Of a stretch of 64,000 nucleotides of DNA, positions 9,345-17,490 are shown in pieces. This DNA is from Seonamhaeicola sp. ML3 (GTDB lineage Bacteria; Bacteroidota; Bacteroidia; Flavobacteriales; Flavobacteriaceae), in NCBI RefSeq assembly GCF_023273855.1, contig NZ_CP096884.1:1302001-1366000 (forward strand). The letters run 5' to 3'. The position numbers and the translations under genes are program-made. The first letter of the stretch is position 1. Each line of letters starts with the position of its first letter. The notes under the pieces were generated by a model that was not told the DNA's origin, made no database searches, and worked only from the letters and a program-made list of their open reading frames with translations.

Positions 9345-10955
9345 ATGAGAATATTAAAAATTATCATTATTCCTGCTTTTTTTGCTACAATCTTTTTTAG
9401 TTGTAGTTCTGCAAGCATCATTTCCACACCTGTTGAAAATATTGATAAAACCCCATTAAAAGTTGCTGAGTTAACAAAGGCCGAAAAAGAAAAATGGGGC
9501 CATTTAGATTTAGTCAAAGATACCATTCCAGGTATGAGTGTTGAAAAAGCTTATACTGAAATTCTAAAAAAAAGAAAAGGAAAACAAGTTATTGTAGCAG
9601 TTTTAGACTCTGGAATTGATATTGACCATGAAGATTTAGATGATGTTATTTGGGTCAACGCGGATGAGAAACCAAATAATGGTATTGACGATGATAAAAA
9701 CGGTTATATTGATGACATAAACGGTTGGAATTTCGTTGGAGATGGGTATTACGAACAATTAGAGTTAGTAAGACTTTTAGCTTCAGGAGATACTAATAAT
9801 CCAAGGTATGAGGAAGCGAAAAGCGAACTGAATTCCCTAAGAGATAAATACTCTAAATTAAAGGCTAATAATGAAGAATTTCTTATTCAGGTAAACAGTG
9901 CCGATGAAACCATCTCCAATCATTTAGGTAAAAAAGATTATACTAAAAACGATGTTAAGTCAATAAAAACCCAAGACAGAGGGTTACAGCAATCTGTAGC
10001 TATAATAAATTATGTTTACAGTCTTGAATTTACTTCCGTTTCAGAATTTAAAGAAGTTCTTGAGAATAGTTTAAAATCAGCAAACGACTTTCTAAATTAT
10101 TTTTTAAACATTAATCACAAAGGAAGGGTAACTGGAGATAATCCCGACGACTTGAGTGACAAGCCTTATGGAAATAATGATGTTAAACCCAGAAAAAAAA
10201 GTGAATCTCATGGCACACATGTTTCTGGGATTATAGCTGCCGAAAGAAACAACGGTAAAGGGATTAATGGTGTTGCTAACAACGTAAGAATTATGGCCAT
10301 TCGTTCAACACCCAGAGGAGATGAATACGATAAAGATGTTGCTTTAGCTATAAGATACGCCGTAGATAATGGTGCTTCTATAATTAACTGTAGTTTTGGA
10401 AAAAGTTATTCCCCTCATAGCGATTGGGTAAGAGATGCCATTGTATATGCGAGTAAAAACGACGTGCTGATTGTTCATGCTGCAGGAAACGATTCTAAAA
10501 ACATAGATAAAAAACCAAATTTTCCAGACGATAATGTAAATGGCGAGGAGGTTTCTAGTAATTACCTAAGAGTTGGGGCTTTAGACCCAAAATATGGGTC
10601 TAGTATTGTAGCCAGTTATTCAAACTATGGTAAAAATAACGTAGATGTTTTTGCTCCAGGAACAGATATATATTCTACAGTTCCCGAAAATGAATATAAA
10701 TTTGAACAAGGCACCTCTATGGCCGCACCTGCCGTAACAGGCGTTGCAGCATTAATTCGCTCTTATTATCCAAATTTAAGTGCAGCACAGGTTAAGAGAA
10801 TAATTATGGATTCTGGCTTACCAATAAAATCAAAAATAATTGTTGGTGGCAACACCAGTGATATTAAAAACTTCAGTGAAATTGCAAAATCTGGTAAAAT
10901 AGTGAATGCCTACAATGCACTTATTATGGCTTCTAAGATAGCCTCTATTAATTAA
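9345..10955 (+). CDS. Subtilisin-like serine peptidase (S8), lipoprotein
   Basis: Envelope-anchored S8-family protease, 536 residues. The N-terminus is a lipoprotein signal with a Cys near residue 20 (FFSCSSAS). The triad is visible: D88 in AVLDSGIDIDHEDL, H289 in SHGTHVSGIIAA and S458 in GTSMAAPAVTG, with the oxyanion Asn region HAAGNDSKN between. The spacing from Asp to His is about 200 residues, against about 32 in classic subtilisin, because of a charged helical insert. No type IX sorting tail is seen. It sits between an MBL-fold gene and an M1 peptidase lipoprotein with gaps of 15 and 9 bases, suggesting a peptide-degrading envelope operon. Confidence 0.9.
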   Translation: MRILKIIIIPAFFATIFFSCSSASIISTPVENIDKTPLKVAELTKAEKEKWGHLDLVKDTIPGMSVEKAYTEILKKRKGKQVIVAVLDSGIDIDHEDLDDVIWVNADEKPNNGIDDDKNGYIDDINGWNFVGDGYYEQLELVRLLASGDTNNPRYEEAKSELNSLRDKYSKLKANNEEFLIQVNSADETISNHLGKKDYTKNDVKSIKTQDRGLQQSVAIINYVYSLEFTSVSEFKEVLENSLKSANDFLNYFLNINHKGRVTGDNPDDLSDKPYGNNDVKPRKKSESHGTHVSGIIAAERNNGKGINGVANNVRIMAIRSTPRGDEYDKDVALAIRYAVDNGASIINCSFGKSYSPHSDWVRDAIVYASKNDVLIVHAAGNDSKNIDKKPNFPDDNVNGEEVSSNYLRVGALDPKYGSSIVASYSNYGKNNVDVFAPGTDIYSTVPENEYKFEQGTSMAAPAVTGVAALIRSYYPNLSAAQVKRIIMDSGLPIKSKIIVGGNTSDIKNFSEIAKSGKIVNAYNALIMASKIASIN

Positions 10956-10964
10956 ACCTAACAT

Positions 10965-12815
10965 ATGAATCGTATTCTCCCTTCTCTTTTTGGTCTCCTC
11001 CTAATATGTTCTTGCGCTGGAACCAAGGAATCTGCTACGGTTACTCCTATAGCAACACCCACGCCTGTACCTTATGTAAGTTCAATGCCTACATATTGGC
11101 AACAGCATGTAGATTATAAAATGGAAATTGATATGGATGTAAACACCTATCAATACAAAGGGAAACAAACACTAGTCTACACAAACAACTCTCCAGATGT
11201 GTTAAATAAGGTATTCTATCATTTATACTTCAATGCCTTTCAGCCTGGTAGCGAAATGGACGTACGCTCCAGAACCATTGCAGACCCAGACCCAAGAGTT
11301 GGTGACCGCATAAGCAAACTAAAGCCTAATGAAATTGGTTATATAAAAGTACAATCGTTAAAACAAAATGGAACCATTCTTAAACATGAAACTGTAGGTA
11401 CAGTATTAGAAGTTGACCTCTCAAAACCAATACAACCTGGCGAAAAAGTAACTTTTAGTATGGTCTTTGATGCTCAAGTACCTCTACAAATACGCCGCTC
11501 TGGAAGAAACAACAATGAAGGGGTTGCCTTATCGATGACACAATGGTACCCAAAATTAGCAGAATACGATTTTGAAGGCTGGCATGCCGACCCATATATT
11601 GGACGTGAATTTCATGGTGTATGGGGAGATTTTGATGTAAAACTAACTATTGATAAAGACTATGTAGTTGGAGGCTCTGGATATCTTCAAAACCCTAACG
11701 AGGTTGGTCATGGATACGAAACTAAAACTGTAACGCCTACCAACTCCAAAAAGGTTACTTGGCATTTTATAGCGCCTAATGTTCATGACTTTACATGGGC
11801 TGCAGACCCCGATTATATTCATGATACTATGCAAGTTCCCGATGGTCCTTTGTTACACTTTCTTTATAAAAATTCACTAGATAGCAAGACTAAAAATAGT
11901 TGGAAAAAACTACAACCTAAAACTGTAGAGCTCATGCAATACTTTAGTGAGCACGTAGGAACCTATCCTTACAAACAATACTCGGTTATTCAGGGTGGTG
12001 ATGGTGGTATGGAATATGCTATGTGTACCCTTATTACAGGAAAGCGTAGCTTTGGTAGTTTGGTTGGTGTTACGGCACATGAACTGGCACATACTTGGTT
12101 TCAGTTTTTATTGGCTACCAATGAGGCAAAACACGAATGGGTCGATGAAGGTTTTACCTGCTACATTAGCGATGCGGCAATGAATACTATTATGAAACAG
12201 GGTAAAGAAAACCCGTTTGCCAGTGCGTATGGTGGTTATTTATACCTAGCAAATTCGGGTAAAGAACAGCCGCTCTCTACTCATGCCGACAGGTATCATT
12301 ACAATCAGGTCTATGGTATTTCAGCATATAATAAAGGGGAGGTGTTTTTAGCCCAATTAGGTTATGTAATAGGTGAAGAAAACTTAAACAAAACCATTAA
12401 AAGCTTCTTTTCAGAATGGGCTTTTAAGCACCCAACACCAAACAGTTTTATCCGCTCTGCCGAAAAAGTGTCTGGTTTAGAACTGGACTGGTACTTAATG
12501 GATTTTGCGCAAACAACAAATACAATAGATTATGGCGTAAAATCTATAGATGGTAATTCTGTAACCCTTGAACGTATCGGTTTAATGCCTATGCCCATAG
12601 ATTTAACCGTTACTTACACCGATGGTTCTAAAGAAGATTTTTATATCCCGTTACAAATGATGCGTGGTGAAAAACCAACCTCAGCAACAGTCATAAAAGA
12701 TTGGGCTTGGGCCTACCCAACCTATACTTTTAAAACATCTAAAGCCATACAGCATGTTGAAATAGACCCTAAAAATCTTATGGCAGATGTTGATAAGAAA
12801 AATAACAAACTTTAG
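10965..12815 (+). CDS. M1-family zinc metallopeptidase, lipoprotein
   Basis: Aminopeptidase-type (gluzincin) protein of 616 residues. A lipoprotein signal (LLLICSCAGTK, Cys at about 17) precedes an N-terminal beta-domain of the M1 fold. The zinc site is HELAH with H372, E373 and H376, and the third ligand E395 sits 18 residues later in EWVDEGF, the HExxH-x18-E pattern. GGDGGMEYAM matches the M1 exopeptidase GxMEN-like loop. It is probably exposed at the outer or inner membrane and trims peptides, possibly those produced by the adjacent S8 protease. It ends the run and is followed by a terminator. Confidence 0.9.
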   Translation: MNRILPSLFGLLLICSCAGTKESATVTPIATPTPVPYVSSMPTYWQQHVDYKMEIDMDVNTYQYKGKQTLVYTNNSPDVLNKVFYHLYFNAFQPGSEMDVRSRTIADPDPRVGDRISKLKPNEIGYIKVQSLKQNGTILKHETVGTVLEVDLSKPIQPGEKVTFSMVFDAQVPLQIRRSGRNNNEGVALSMTQWYPKLAEYDFEGWHADPYIGREFHGVWGDFDVKLTIDKDYVVGGSGYLQNPNEVGHGYETKTVTPTNSKKVTWHFIAPNVHDFTWAADPDYIHDTMQVPDGPLLHFLYKNSLDSKTKNSWKKLQPKTVELMQYFSEHVGTYPYKQYSVIQGGDGGMEYAMCTLITGKRSFGSLVGVTAHELAHTWFQFLLATNEAKHEWVDEGFTCYISDAAMNTIMKQGKENPFASAYGGYLYLANSGKEQPLSTHADRYHYNQVYGISAYNKGEVFLAQLGYVIGEENLNKTIKSFFSEWAFKHPTPNSFIRSAEKVSGLELDWYLMDFAQTTNTIDYGVKSIDGNSVTLERIGLMPMPIDLTVTYTDGSKEDFYIPLQMMRGEKPTSATVIKDWAWAYPTYTFKTSKAIQHVEIDPKNLMADVDKKNNKL

Positions 12816-12839
12816 TTAGCATAAAAAAGTTAAAACATT

Positions 12840-12869
12840 AGCGTTTCTAATTTTAGAAGCGCTTTTTTT
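12840..12869 (+). terminator. Rho-independent terminator after M1 peptidase
   Basis: AGCGTTTCT and AGAAGCGCT form a 9-bp stem with one G-T pair and a 6-base loop, ending in seven T, 25 bases after the stop codon. Confidence 0.75.
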
Positions 12870-12909
12870 ATGTTCATTTAATAAAATTTTGCTACTTTAA
12901 AAAAAGAAA

Positions 12910-13278
12910 ATGAAAACAACACCTGAACACAACAAACGTATTGCAGAAATGAAATTCTCATCGGTGCTCCCACATTACGTTAGTAAAATTGAAAAAAAGG
13001 GAAGAACCAAAGCAGAACTTTTTACGGTAATTGAGTGGTTGACCGGTTTTAACGAAAACGACCTGAATACACTTATTAAAGGCCAAGTAACCTTTAAAAC
13101 GTTTTTTGAAAAAGCCCAATTAAACCCTAATGCCCAACTAATAAAAGGAGTCATCTGTGGTTATCGCGTTGAGGACATCGATAATCCTTTAACTCAAAAA
13201 GTTAGGTATCTAGATAAAGTTATCGATGAATTGGCTCGAGGTAAAAAGCTAGAAAGTATTTTACGAAAACCTAAATGA
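12910..13278 (+). CDS. DUF2200 family protein
   Basis: A 122-residue soluble protein that I recognise as DUF2200 from KFSSVLPHYVSKIEKKGRTK, the region TVIEWLTGF and the tail DNPLTQKVRYLDKVIDELA. The family is a small, widespread set of uncharacterised cytoplasmic proteins, so no function is assigned. There is no signal peptide or membrane segment. The gene stands alone between the M1 peptidase terminator and a convergent minus-strand operon whose stop is 16 bases away. Confidence 0.85.
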   Translation: MKTTPEHNKRIAEMKFSSVLPHYVSKIEKKGRTKAELFTVIEWLTGFNENDLNTLIKGQVTFKTFFEKAQLNPNAQLIKGVICGYRVEDIDNPLTQKVRYLDKVIDELARGKKLESILRKPK

Positions 13279-13293
13279 TGTTATAAAGAATAT

Positions 13294-14502
13294 TTAAATG
13301 GTACTCTTGCCCCTATACCACCTTTCATTTTTATACATATAGGTCTTAGCTACACGTTCTCGGTTATTTAATCTCAAATACGTTTTATTGGTATGCCGAT
13401 TTCTATAGCCTAACAAATGAAAAACAGCTTTTGCATAAAATCTGGCCACCTTTAAATCAACTTTTAGGGTACCCTTATTTTTATTTAACCAAGAAATTCC
13501 AGGAAGTATAATTAGAAGTCCATCGATTCTAATTCGCCTTAAAAACGCAGACAATTTTAAAAAAAACGGCTTGATTGAACTAACTATAAAAAAGCCTTCT
13601 GATCCTTGTTTTTGATATAAAGGCATAAATATCAACCCTTTACGAATAGAATATATGTTTTCTCCATTACTAACAGCTAAGGGAACACCTTTTTTTACCG
13701 TTTGGAAACTCTTAAAACCATTCAACATAACAAACTGTTCTTCGTTCTTTATTCTGTGTAAATAAACAACTTCCAAAAAGCCTGTGGTTTTCTTGGCTTG
13801 AGATTTTAAATGTTTATAGTGGTTTTTAAAATCGATAGCCTCTGTAGTGTTTAAAATTCCTGAATACTTCAAAGCCAAGTACAAAAAAGATTCACTATTG
13901 TATACAGCCATTGCTTGGTCGTGTTGTCCCGATTCGAAACCTAAAGATACATACCCCAATTCATTAATATAACTCAAAAGAGGGCCTTCTAAATACTCCT
14001 CTATTCCTAAAACTATGGGAACAGGAAAATATTCTGAAAACTTCCTGTTTATCAAAGCATCGTTTATGGTTATAAAGGGCAGTGTTTTGCTTGATGTTGT
14101 GTGAAGGTCTATAAAATAATAAGGAGGGGAATCTGTTTTTAATATTTTATAGACTAAATCCAATAAAATCAATAATTCGCCTTCCTCAACAGAAATTTTA
14201 GATTTGTTCTTTATGGATGCAATATTATCACTAGTCCACAATCTATTAAGATCTTGATCTACGTATCTTTGCTGTTTTTTTAAAGCCTCAAGATTACCAC
14301 TTATAACATAAATTGTACCCTTAACCTCTTCTGGGTTTAGATTGTCCAGAACTTTTTTTGAAGCAAATACACCAGCTGTTTCATTACCATGAATACCAGC
14401 AAAAACCACTAAAGTGGGTCCTGAACTATTTCCAGTAACCTTTCCTATAAACCTTTCAATTTTAATAGTTTTATTAAGTGCTTTGCTTTGTACATTAACC
14501 AT
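13294..14502 (-). CDS. Succinylglutamate desuccinylase/aspartoacylase-family zinc hydrolase
   Basis: M14-like zinc hydrolase of the AstE/aspartoacylase type, 402 residues. GIHGNETAG supplies two zinc ligands, H38 and E41. The third ligand is expected in YYFIDLHTTSSKTLPF, and the catalytic Glu probably lies in GFESGQHD. The length exceeds classic AstE (about 320 residues) because of a basic C-terminal region (after about 300) with no motif I can name. The start is three bases after the stop of the GCS2-CBS gene, so the two are one operon. Family members hydrolyse amide bonds of N-acyl amino acids. The natural substrate here is unknown and may be the product of the partner ligase. Confidence 0.82.
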   Translation of the reverse strand: MVNVQSKALNKTIKIERFIGKVTGNSSGPTLVVFAGIHGNETAGVFASKKVLDNLNPEEVKGTIYVISGNLEALKKQQRYVDQDLNRLWTSDNIASIKNKSKISVEEGELLILLDLVYKILKTDSPPYYFIDLHTTSSKTLPFITINDALINRKFSEYFPVPIVLGIEEYLEGPLLSYINELGYVSLGFESGQHDQAMAVYNSESFLYLALKYSGILNTTEAIDFKNHYKHLKSQAKKTTGFLEVVYLHRIKNEEQFVMLNGFKSFQTVKKGVPLAVSNGENIYSIRKGLIFMPLYQKQGSEGFFIVSSIKPFFLKLSAFLRRIRIDGLLIILPGISWLNKNKGTLKVDLKVARFYAKAVFHLLGYRNRHTNKTYLRLNNRERVAKTYMYKNERWYRGKSTI

Positions 14503-14505
14503 ACA

Positions 14506-16356
14506 TTAAATGTCATTGTTTGTAATTAATCCAATTAATTTTGTCTGATTAACAACTGGTAAACAACTTAAATTGCTTTGTTTCATGAGAGATATTGCAT
14601 CATGAACTGGCATATACTCGTCCACTGTTAAAAGATTAGTTTTCATAATACTTTTAACGCTTTTATTTAGATTATCTGGTTCGTTCAAAAATGATTTTAC
14701 ATCATCCCAATATAATAACCCAATCAATTCAACATCATCGTTTATAACTGGCATATGATGAATATTTTTCCAAAGCATCATATTCAAAACAAGTTCTACA
14801 CTATCATTCTGGCGAACAGAAAAAATATCAGAATTCATAATGTGTTTTACCACCTTATTTTCCCCATTACCTTTTCCTAAATTTGTGTTTAACAACCCCC
14901 AAGTAGAAACAGGATATCCCTTTTCTTGTTTTTCGTGAATATTGGCCGTTAAAATTTGCATGGCCTGATAAGGTTTATATGCTTTAAGGAGATTTCTATA
15001 GTTTGTAACGAGCCATTCAGACCCACTTGTTGTATGTACTCTGTTTTTTATGATTTTTAAATAATACTCTGCATCTAGTGGTGAAATACCGTATTTATAT
15101 AGACCCTTATAAGCCATTGGCAAGAGCTCATTAACAATTAAATCGTAACTTGAAATATATTTCCCGTTCCACTTAAATAAGGTGGCTTTTCCGTATCTAG
15201 CTGCATTGAAAAAGTTACTTTTCACATCTTTAAAATCCCATTTTTCATGAATATTTTCTAATTCTTTGGGCTTACCAAGCATAATACCTACCCAAAACAT
15301 GAAATTGGCTATTTCATCTTTTGTTGTGGGGCCAGAAGGTATATATCTATTCTCAATTCTTAAACTTGGTTTCCCTTCAAGAACACCATAGCAAACGCGG
15401 TTCCACGGATAAATGGTACCATTATGTAAGCCAAGTGCTCTAAGCCTTGGAATCTCTCCATTGTCGAGCATTTCCACACTATTCTTAGTAAAACCAGTAG
15501 TTAAAAAGCTTCTGAACCTTGAAATATTATCTTTGAAAATATCTGCAATGGATCCTGTTTGCCAGTTGTTTCCAAAACTAACCCTAGATTGTTTTTCATT
15601 GAGTAAATAGGAATTTGCTCTAGTATCTATGCTCTGGGTGAAAAGCGCTATTCTTGTTTCGCTCCAAAGCTCCTTGCCAAAAAGTAAGGGCGAATTAGTA
15701 CACGCACTTAAAACAGGACCCGCTATAGCTTGGGCCCAATTGTAATTATCAACAAAATCTTTAGTTCCCAATTGTAAATGCATTTGGAAACTGGTATTAC
15801 ACCCCTCTAGCATAACCGAATCATGCATTAAATTAAGTTCATCCACACCTTTAATATGAATGTCGAAATTTTGGCGTCTTGAATTTTTTATTGCCTCATT
15901 TATTAGGGCATAACGCTCAACCTCCGTCATATTTTGTTCATCAGAGTTTTTAACTGTTAATGACGGTAAAATACCGGTTAGTATAATTTTTATACCTTTT
16001 TCAGAAGCAGCAAGTCTAGCCTTATCTAGCAAGGCTTCTAAATGTTTGTATAATTCAGAAAAGCAGGTATTACCTAGTTGATAAGTATCGGAATTTATTT
16101 CTAAATTATAATTACTTATTTCGGTAGTAAAATGGTCATCATTAATAGCTTTTAGTAACTCTAAAGATTTATTTTCAGGCAGAAAGTTATTGTTTACAAG
16201 ACAAAACTCTTGCTCCGCCCCAATTCTCAAAATATCATTTTCTATAATGCCCCTTTCAATCATTAATTCAAGAGCCTTTATATCATTTAATAAATGATTT
16301 ATATAATTGGCTCTATCTTTTTTGGTTTTAAGTTTAGCAACTTTTAAATCTCCCAT
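14506..16356 (-). CDS. Glutamate-cysteine ligase-like (GCS2) enzyme fused to a CBS-domain pair
   Basis: A 616-residue two-part protein. Residues ~1-470 resemble GCS2/carboxylate-amine ligases: RIGAEQEFCLV near 45-55 carries the metal-binding Glu residues, and GCNTSFQMHLQL, KPSLRIENRYIPSGPT and TTSGSEWLVTNY follow. Residues ~490-616 form two CBS motifs (SVELVLNMMLWKNIHHMPVI, then PVHDAISLMKQSNLSCLPVV), normally a sensor of adenine nucleotides. The family joins a carboxylate to an amine using ATP; the true substrates are not known. It is the first gene of an operon with an AstE-like hydrolase three bases downstream, so synthesis and hydrolysis of an acyl-amino compound may be paired. There is no signal peptide. 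Confidence 0.8.
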   Translation of the reverse strand: MGDLKVAKLKTKKDRANYINHLLNDIKALELMIERGIIENDILRIGAEQEFCLVNNNFLPENKSLELLKAINDDHFTTEISNYNLEINSDTYQLGNTCFSELYKHLEALLDKARLAASEKGIKIILTGILPSLTVKNSDEQNMTEVERYALINEAIKNSRRQNFDIHIKGVDELNLMHDSVMLEGCNTSFQMHLQLGTKDFVDNYNWAQAIAGPVLSACTNSPLLFGKELWSETRIALFTQSIDTRANSYLLNEKQSRVSFGNNWQTGSIADIFKDNISRFRSFLTTGFTKNSVEMLDNGEIPRLRALGLHNGTIYPWNRVCYGVLEGKPSLRIENRYIPSGPTTKDEIANFMFWVGIMLGKPKELENIHEKWDFKDVKSNFFNAARYGKATLFKWNGKYISSYDLIVNELLPMAYKGLYKYGISPLDAEYYLKIIKNRVHTTSGSEWLVTNYRNLLKAYKPYQAMQILTANIHEKQEKGYPVSTWGLLNTNLGKGNGENKVVKHIMNSDIFSVRQNDSVELVLNMMLWKNIHHMPVINDDVELIGLLYWDDVKSFLNEPDNLNKSVKSIMKTNLLTVDEYMPVHDAISLMKQSNLSCLPVVNQTKLIGLITNNDI

Positions 16357-16518
16357 AACCCTATGTTTAATAATAACTTAACTTTATAAAGTTACCTTTG
16401 AAATAGTGATTAAACTATGATTTTCGTCAGGTGAGAATAATGGTTGCTTTTGTAGAAATTTTCGGTTATTTTCGTATAACGACGCATATCTTAATAAGTT
16501 GGCAATAATATCCAGAAA

Positions 16519-16971
16519 ATGAACAAGGAAATTGAGGCTTTGAATAAGAAAAAAAAAGAGTATAGTCTCAAACTAATCAAAGATTACCTCTCGCCTCCAA
16601 TATTCATTACCATATTAGCCTTGTTTATCCATCTTGTCTTTGATGTTTCTCTTTCTACTAACTATGGAGTCATTATTGGAATTTGGGTTGGAACTATCCT
16701 CAGGATTTTCCTTTTCGATTTCCGACCATCATATGTCTATAGCATTGAGTATTTAAATGGAAATCTATCCTTGTATTTAGTCAATCCGATTGGAAAAAGT
16801 AAAGTATTAGAATACTCTAAAATGGAATTAGATTCTTTTTTTGTCAAAAGGAAGTCGTTTTGGAAGGCTTATGGTAAGATATATGTTCAGAAAAATGGAC
16901 TCGTTAGAAACTATAATATTGTGGACTCCCAACTAACTAATCAGTACTTAAAAATTCAAAAAGAAATTTAA
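16519..16971 (+). CDS. Hypothetical two-segment membrane protein
   Basis: I do not recognise this 150-residue protein. Two hydrophobic segments, about residues 26-48 (PIFITILALFIHLVFDV) and 50-72, are followed by a soluble, basic C-terminal domain of about 75 residues that could be a PH-like or beta-rich fold. The N-terminus is very Lys-rich. The gene stands alone, with about 160 bases upstream and 126 downstream that look unlike ordinary core intergenic DNA (CGTATAACG upstream, CCCAACAGCGTC downstream). This suggests a recently acquired single-gene insertion next to rnpA. The start ATG is the only good one. Confidence 0.6.
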   Translation: MNKEIEALNKKKKEYSLKLIKDYLSPPIFITILALFIHLVFDVSLSTNYGVIIGIWVGTILRIFLFDFRPSYVYSIEYLNGNLSLYLVNPIGKSKVLEYSKMELDSFFVKRKSFWKAYGKIYVQKNGLVRNYNIVDSQLTNQYLKIQKEI

Positions 16972-17097
16972 TAATATTACTATTTCCCAACAGCGTCAAT
17001 AATTCAGCGTTATTTCACGTTAGACAAATACCTTATAACCAACTCTCAATCTAACATCCTTTAATTTTCCTACCTTTAGCCTTTAAAAATACCCCCA

Positions 17098-17490
17098 TTG
17101 AGTTTCACTTACGGCAAAAAAGAAAAACTAAAGAGTAAAAAGCTAATAGATCAATTGTTTACTGAAGGACAATCGGTTTCGGCATACCCTTTGCGTTTAG
17201 TTTACCTAAAAACAGAATTTGAAGACGCGGTTACTGCCAAAACAGGAGTTTCAGTAAGTAAGCGATATTTTAAAAATGCGGTAGACCGAAATCGTATAAA
17301 ACGCTTGTTAAGAGAATCTTATAGGTTAAATAAACATCGATATTTTAACAACTTTACAACGCAATATGCGTTCATGATTTTGTACATTGGAAAAGAAAAA
17401 CTAACCTTTTCTGAAGTAGAAACCAAGATGAATAAGCTGTTTGATAAGTTTTTAAATAAAATTTCCCATGAAAAAAATAGTGAAAAATAA
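17098..17490 (+). CDS. rnpA: Ribonuclease P protein component
   Basis: Protein subunit of RNase P, which matures the 5' ends of tRNAs. The 130-residue product opens with FTYGKKEKLKSKKLIDQLF, and carries the family signature DRNRIKRLLRESYR (about 68-81) preceded by SVSKRYFKNA. The start codon is TTG at 17098; no ATG is available in frame before the conserved N-terminal region. A weak TACCTTTA box lies at 17071. The 3' end overlaps the start of the S41 protease gene by 23 bases in another frame, so the two are probably translated from one message. Confidence 0.93.
   Translation: MSFTYGKKEKLKSKKLIDQLFTEGQSVSAYPLRLVYLKTEFEDAVTAKTGVSVSKRYFKNAVDRNRIKRLLRESYRLNKHRYFNNFTTQYAFMILYIGKEKLTFSEVETKMNKLFDKFLNKISHEKNSEK

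Noticed and set aside
17041-17097. rpmH upstream of rnpA
   Set aside because: No short Arg/Lys-rich frame like ribosomal protein L34 exists there; the gap holds only a weak promoter box.
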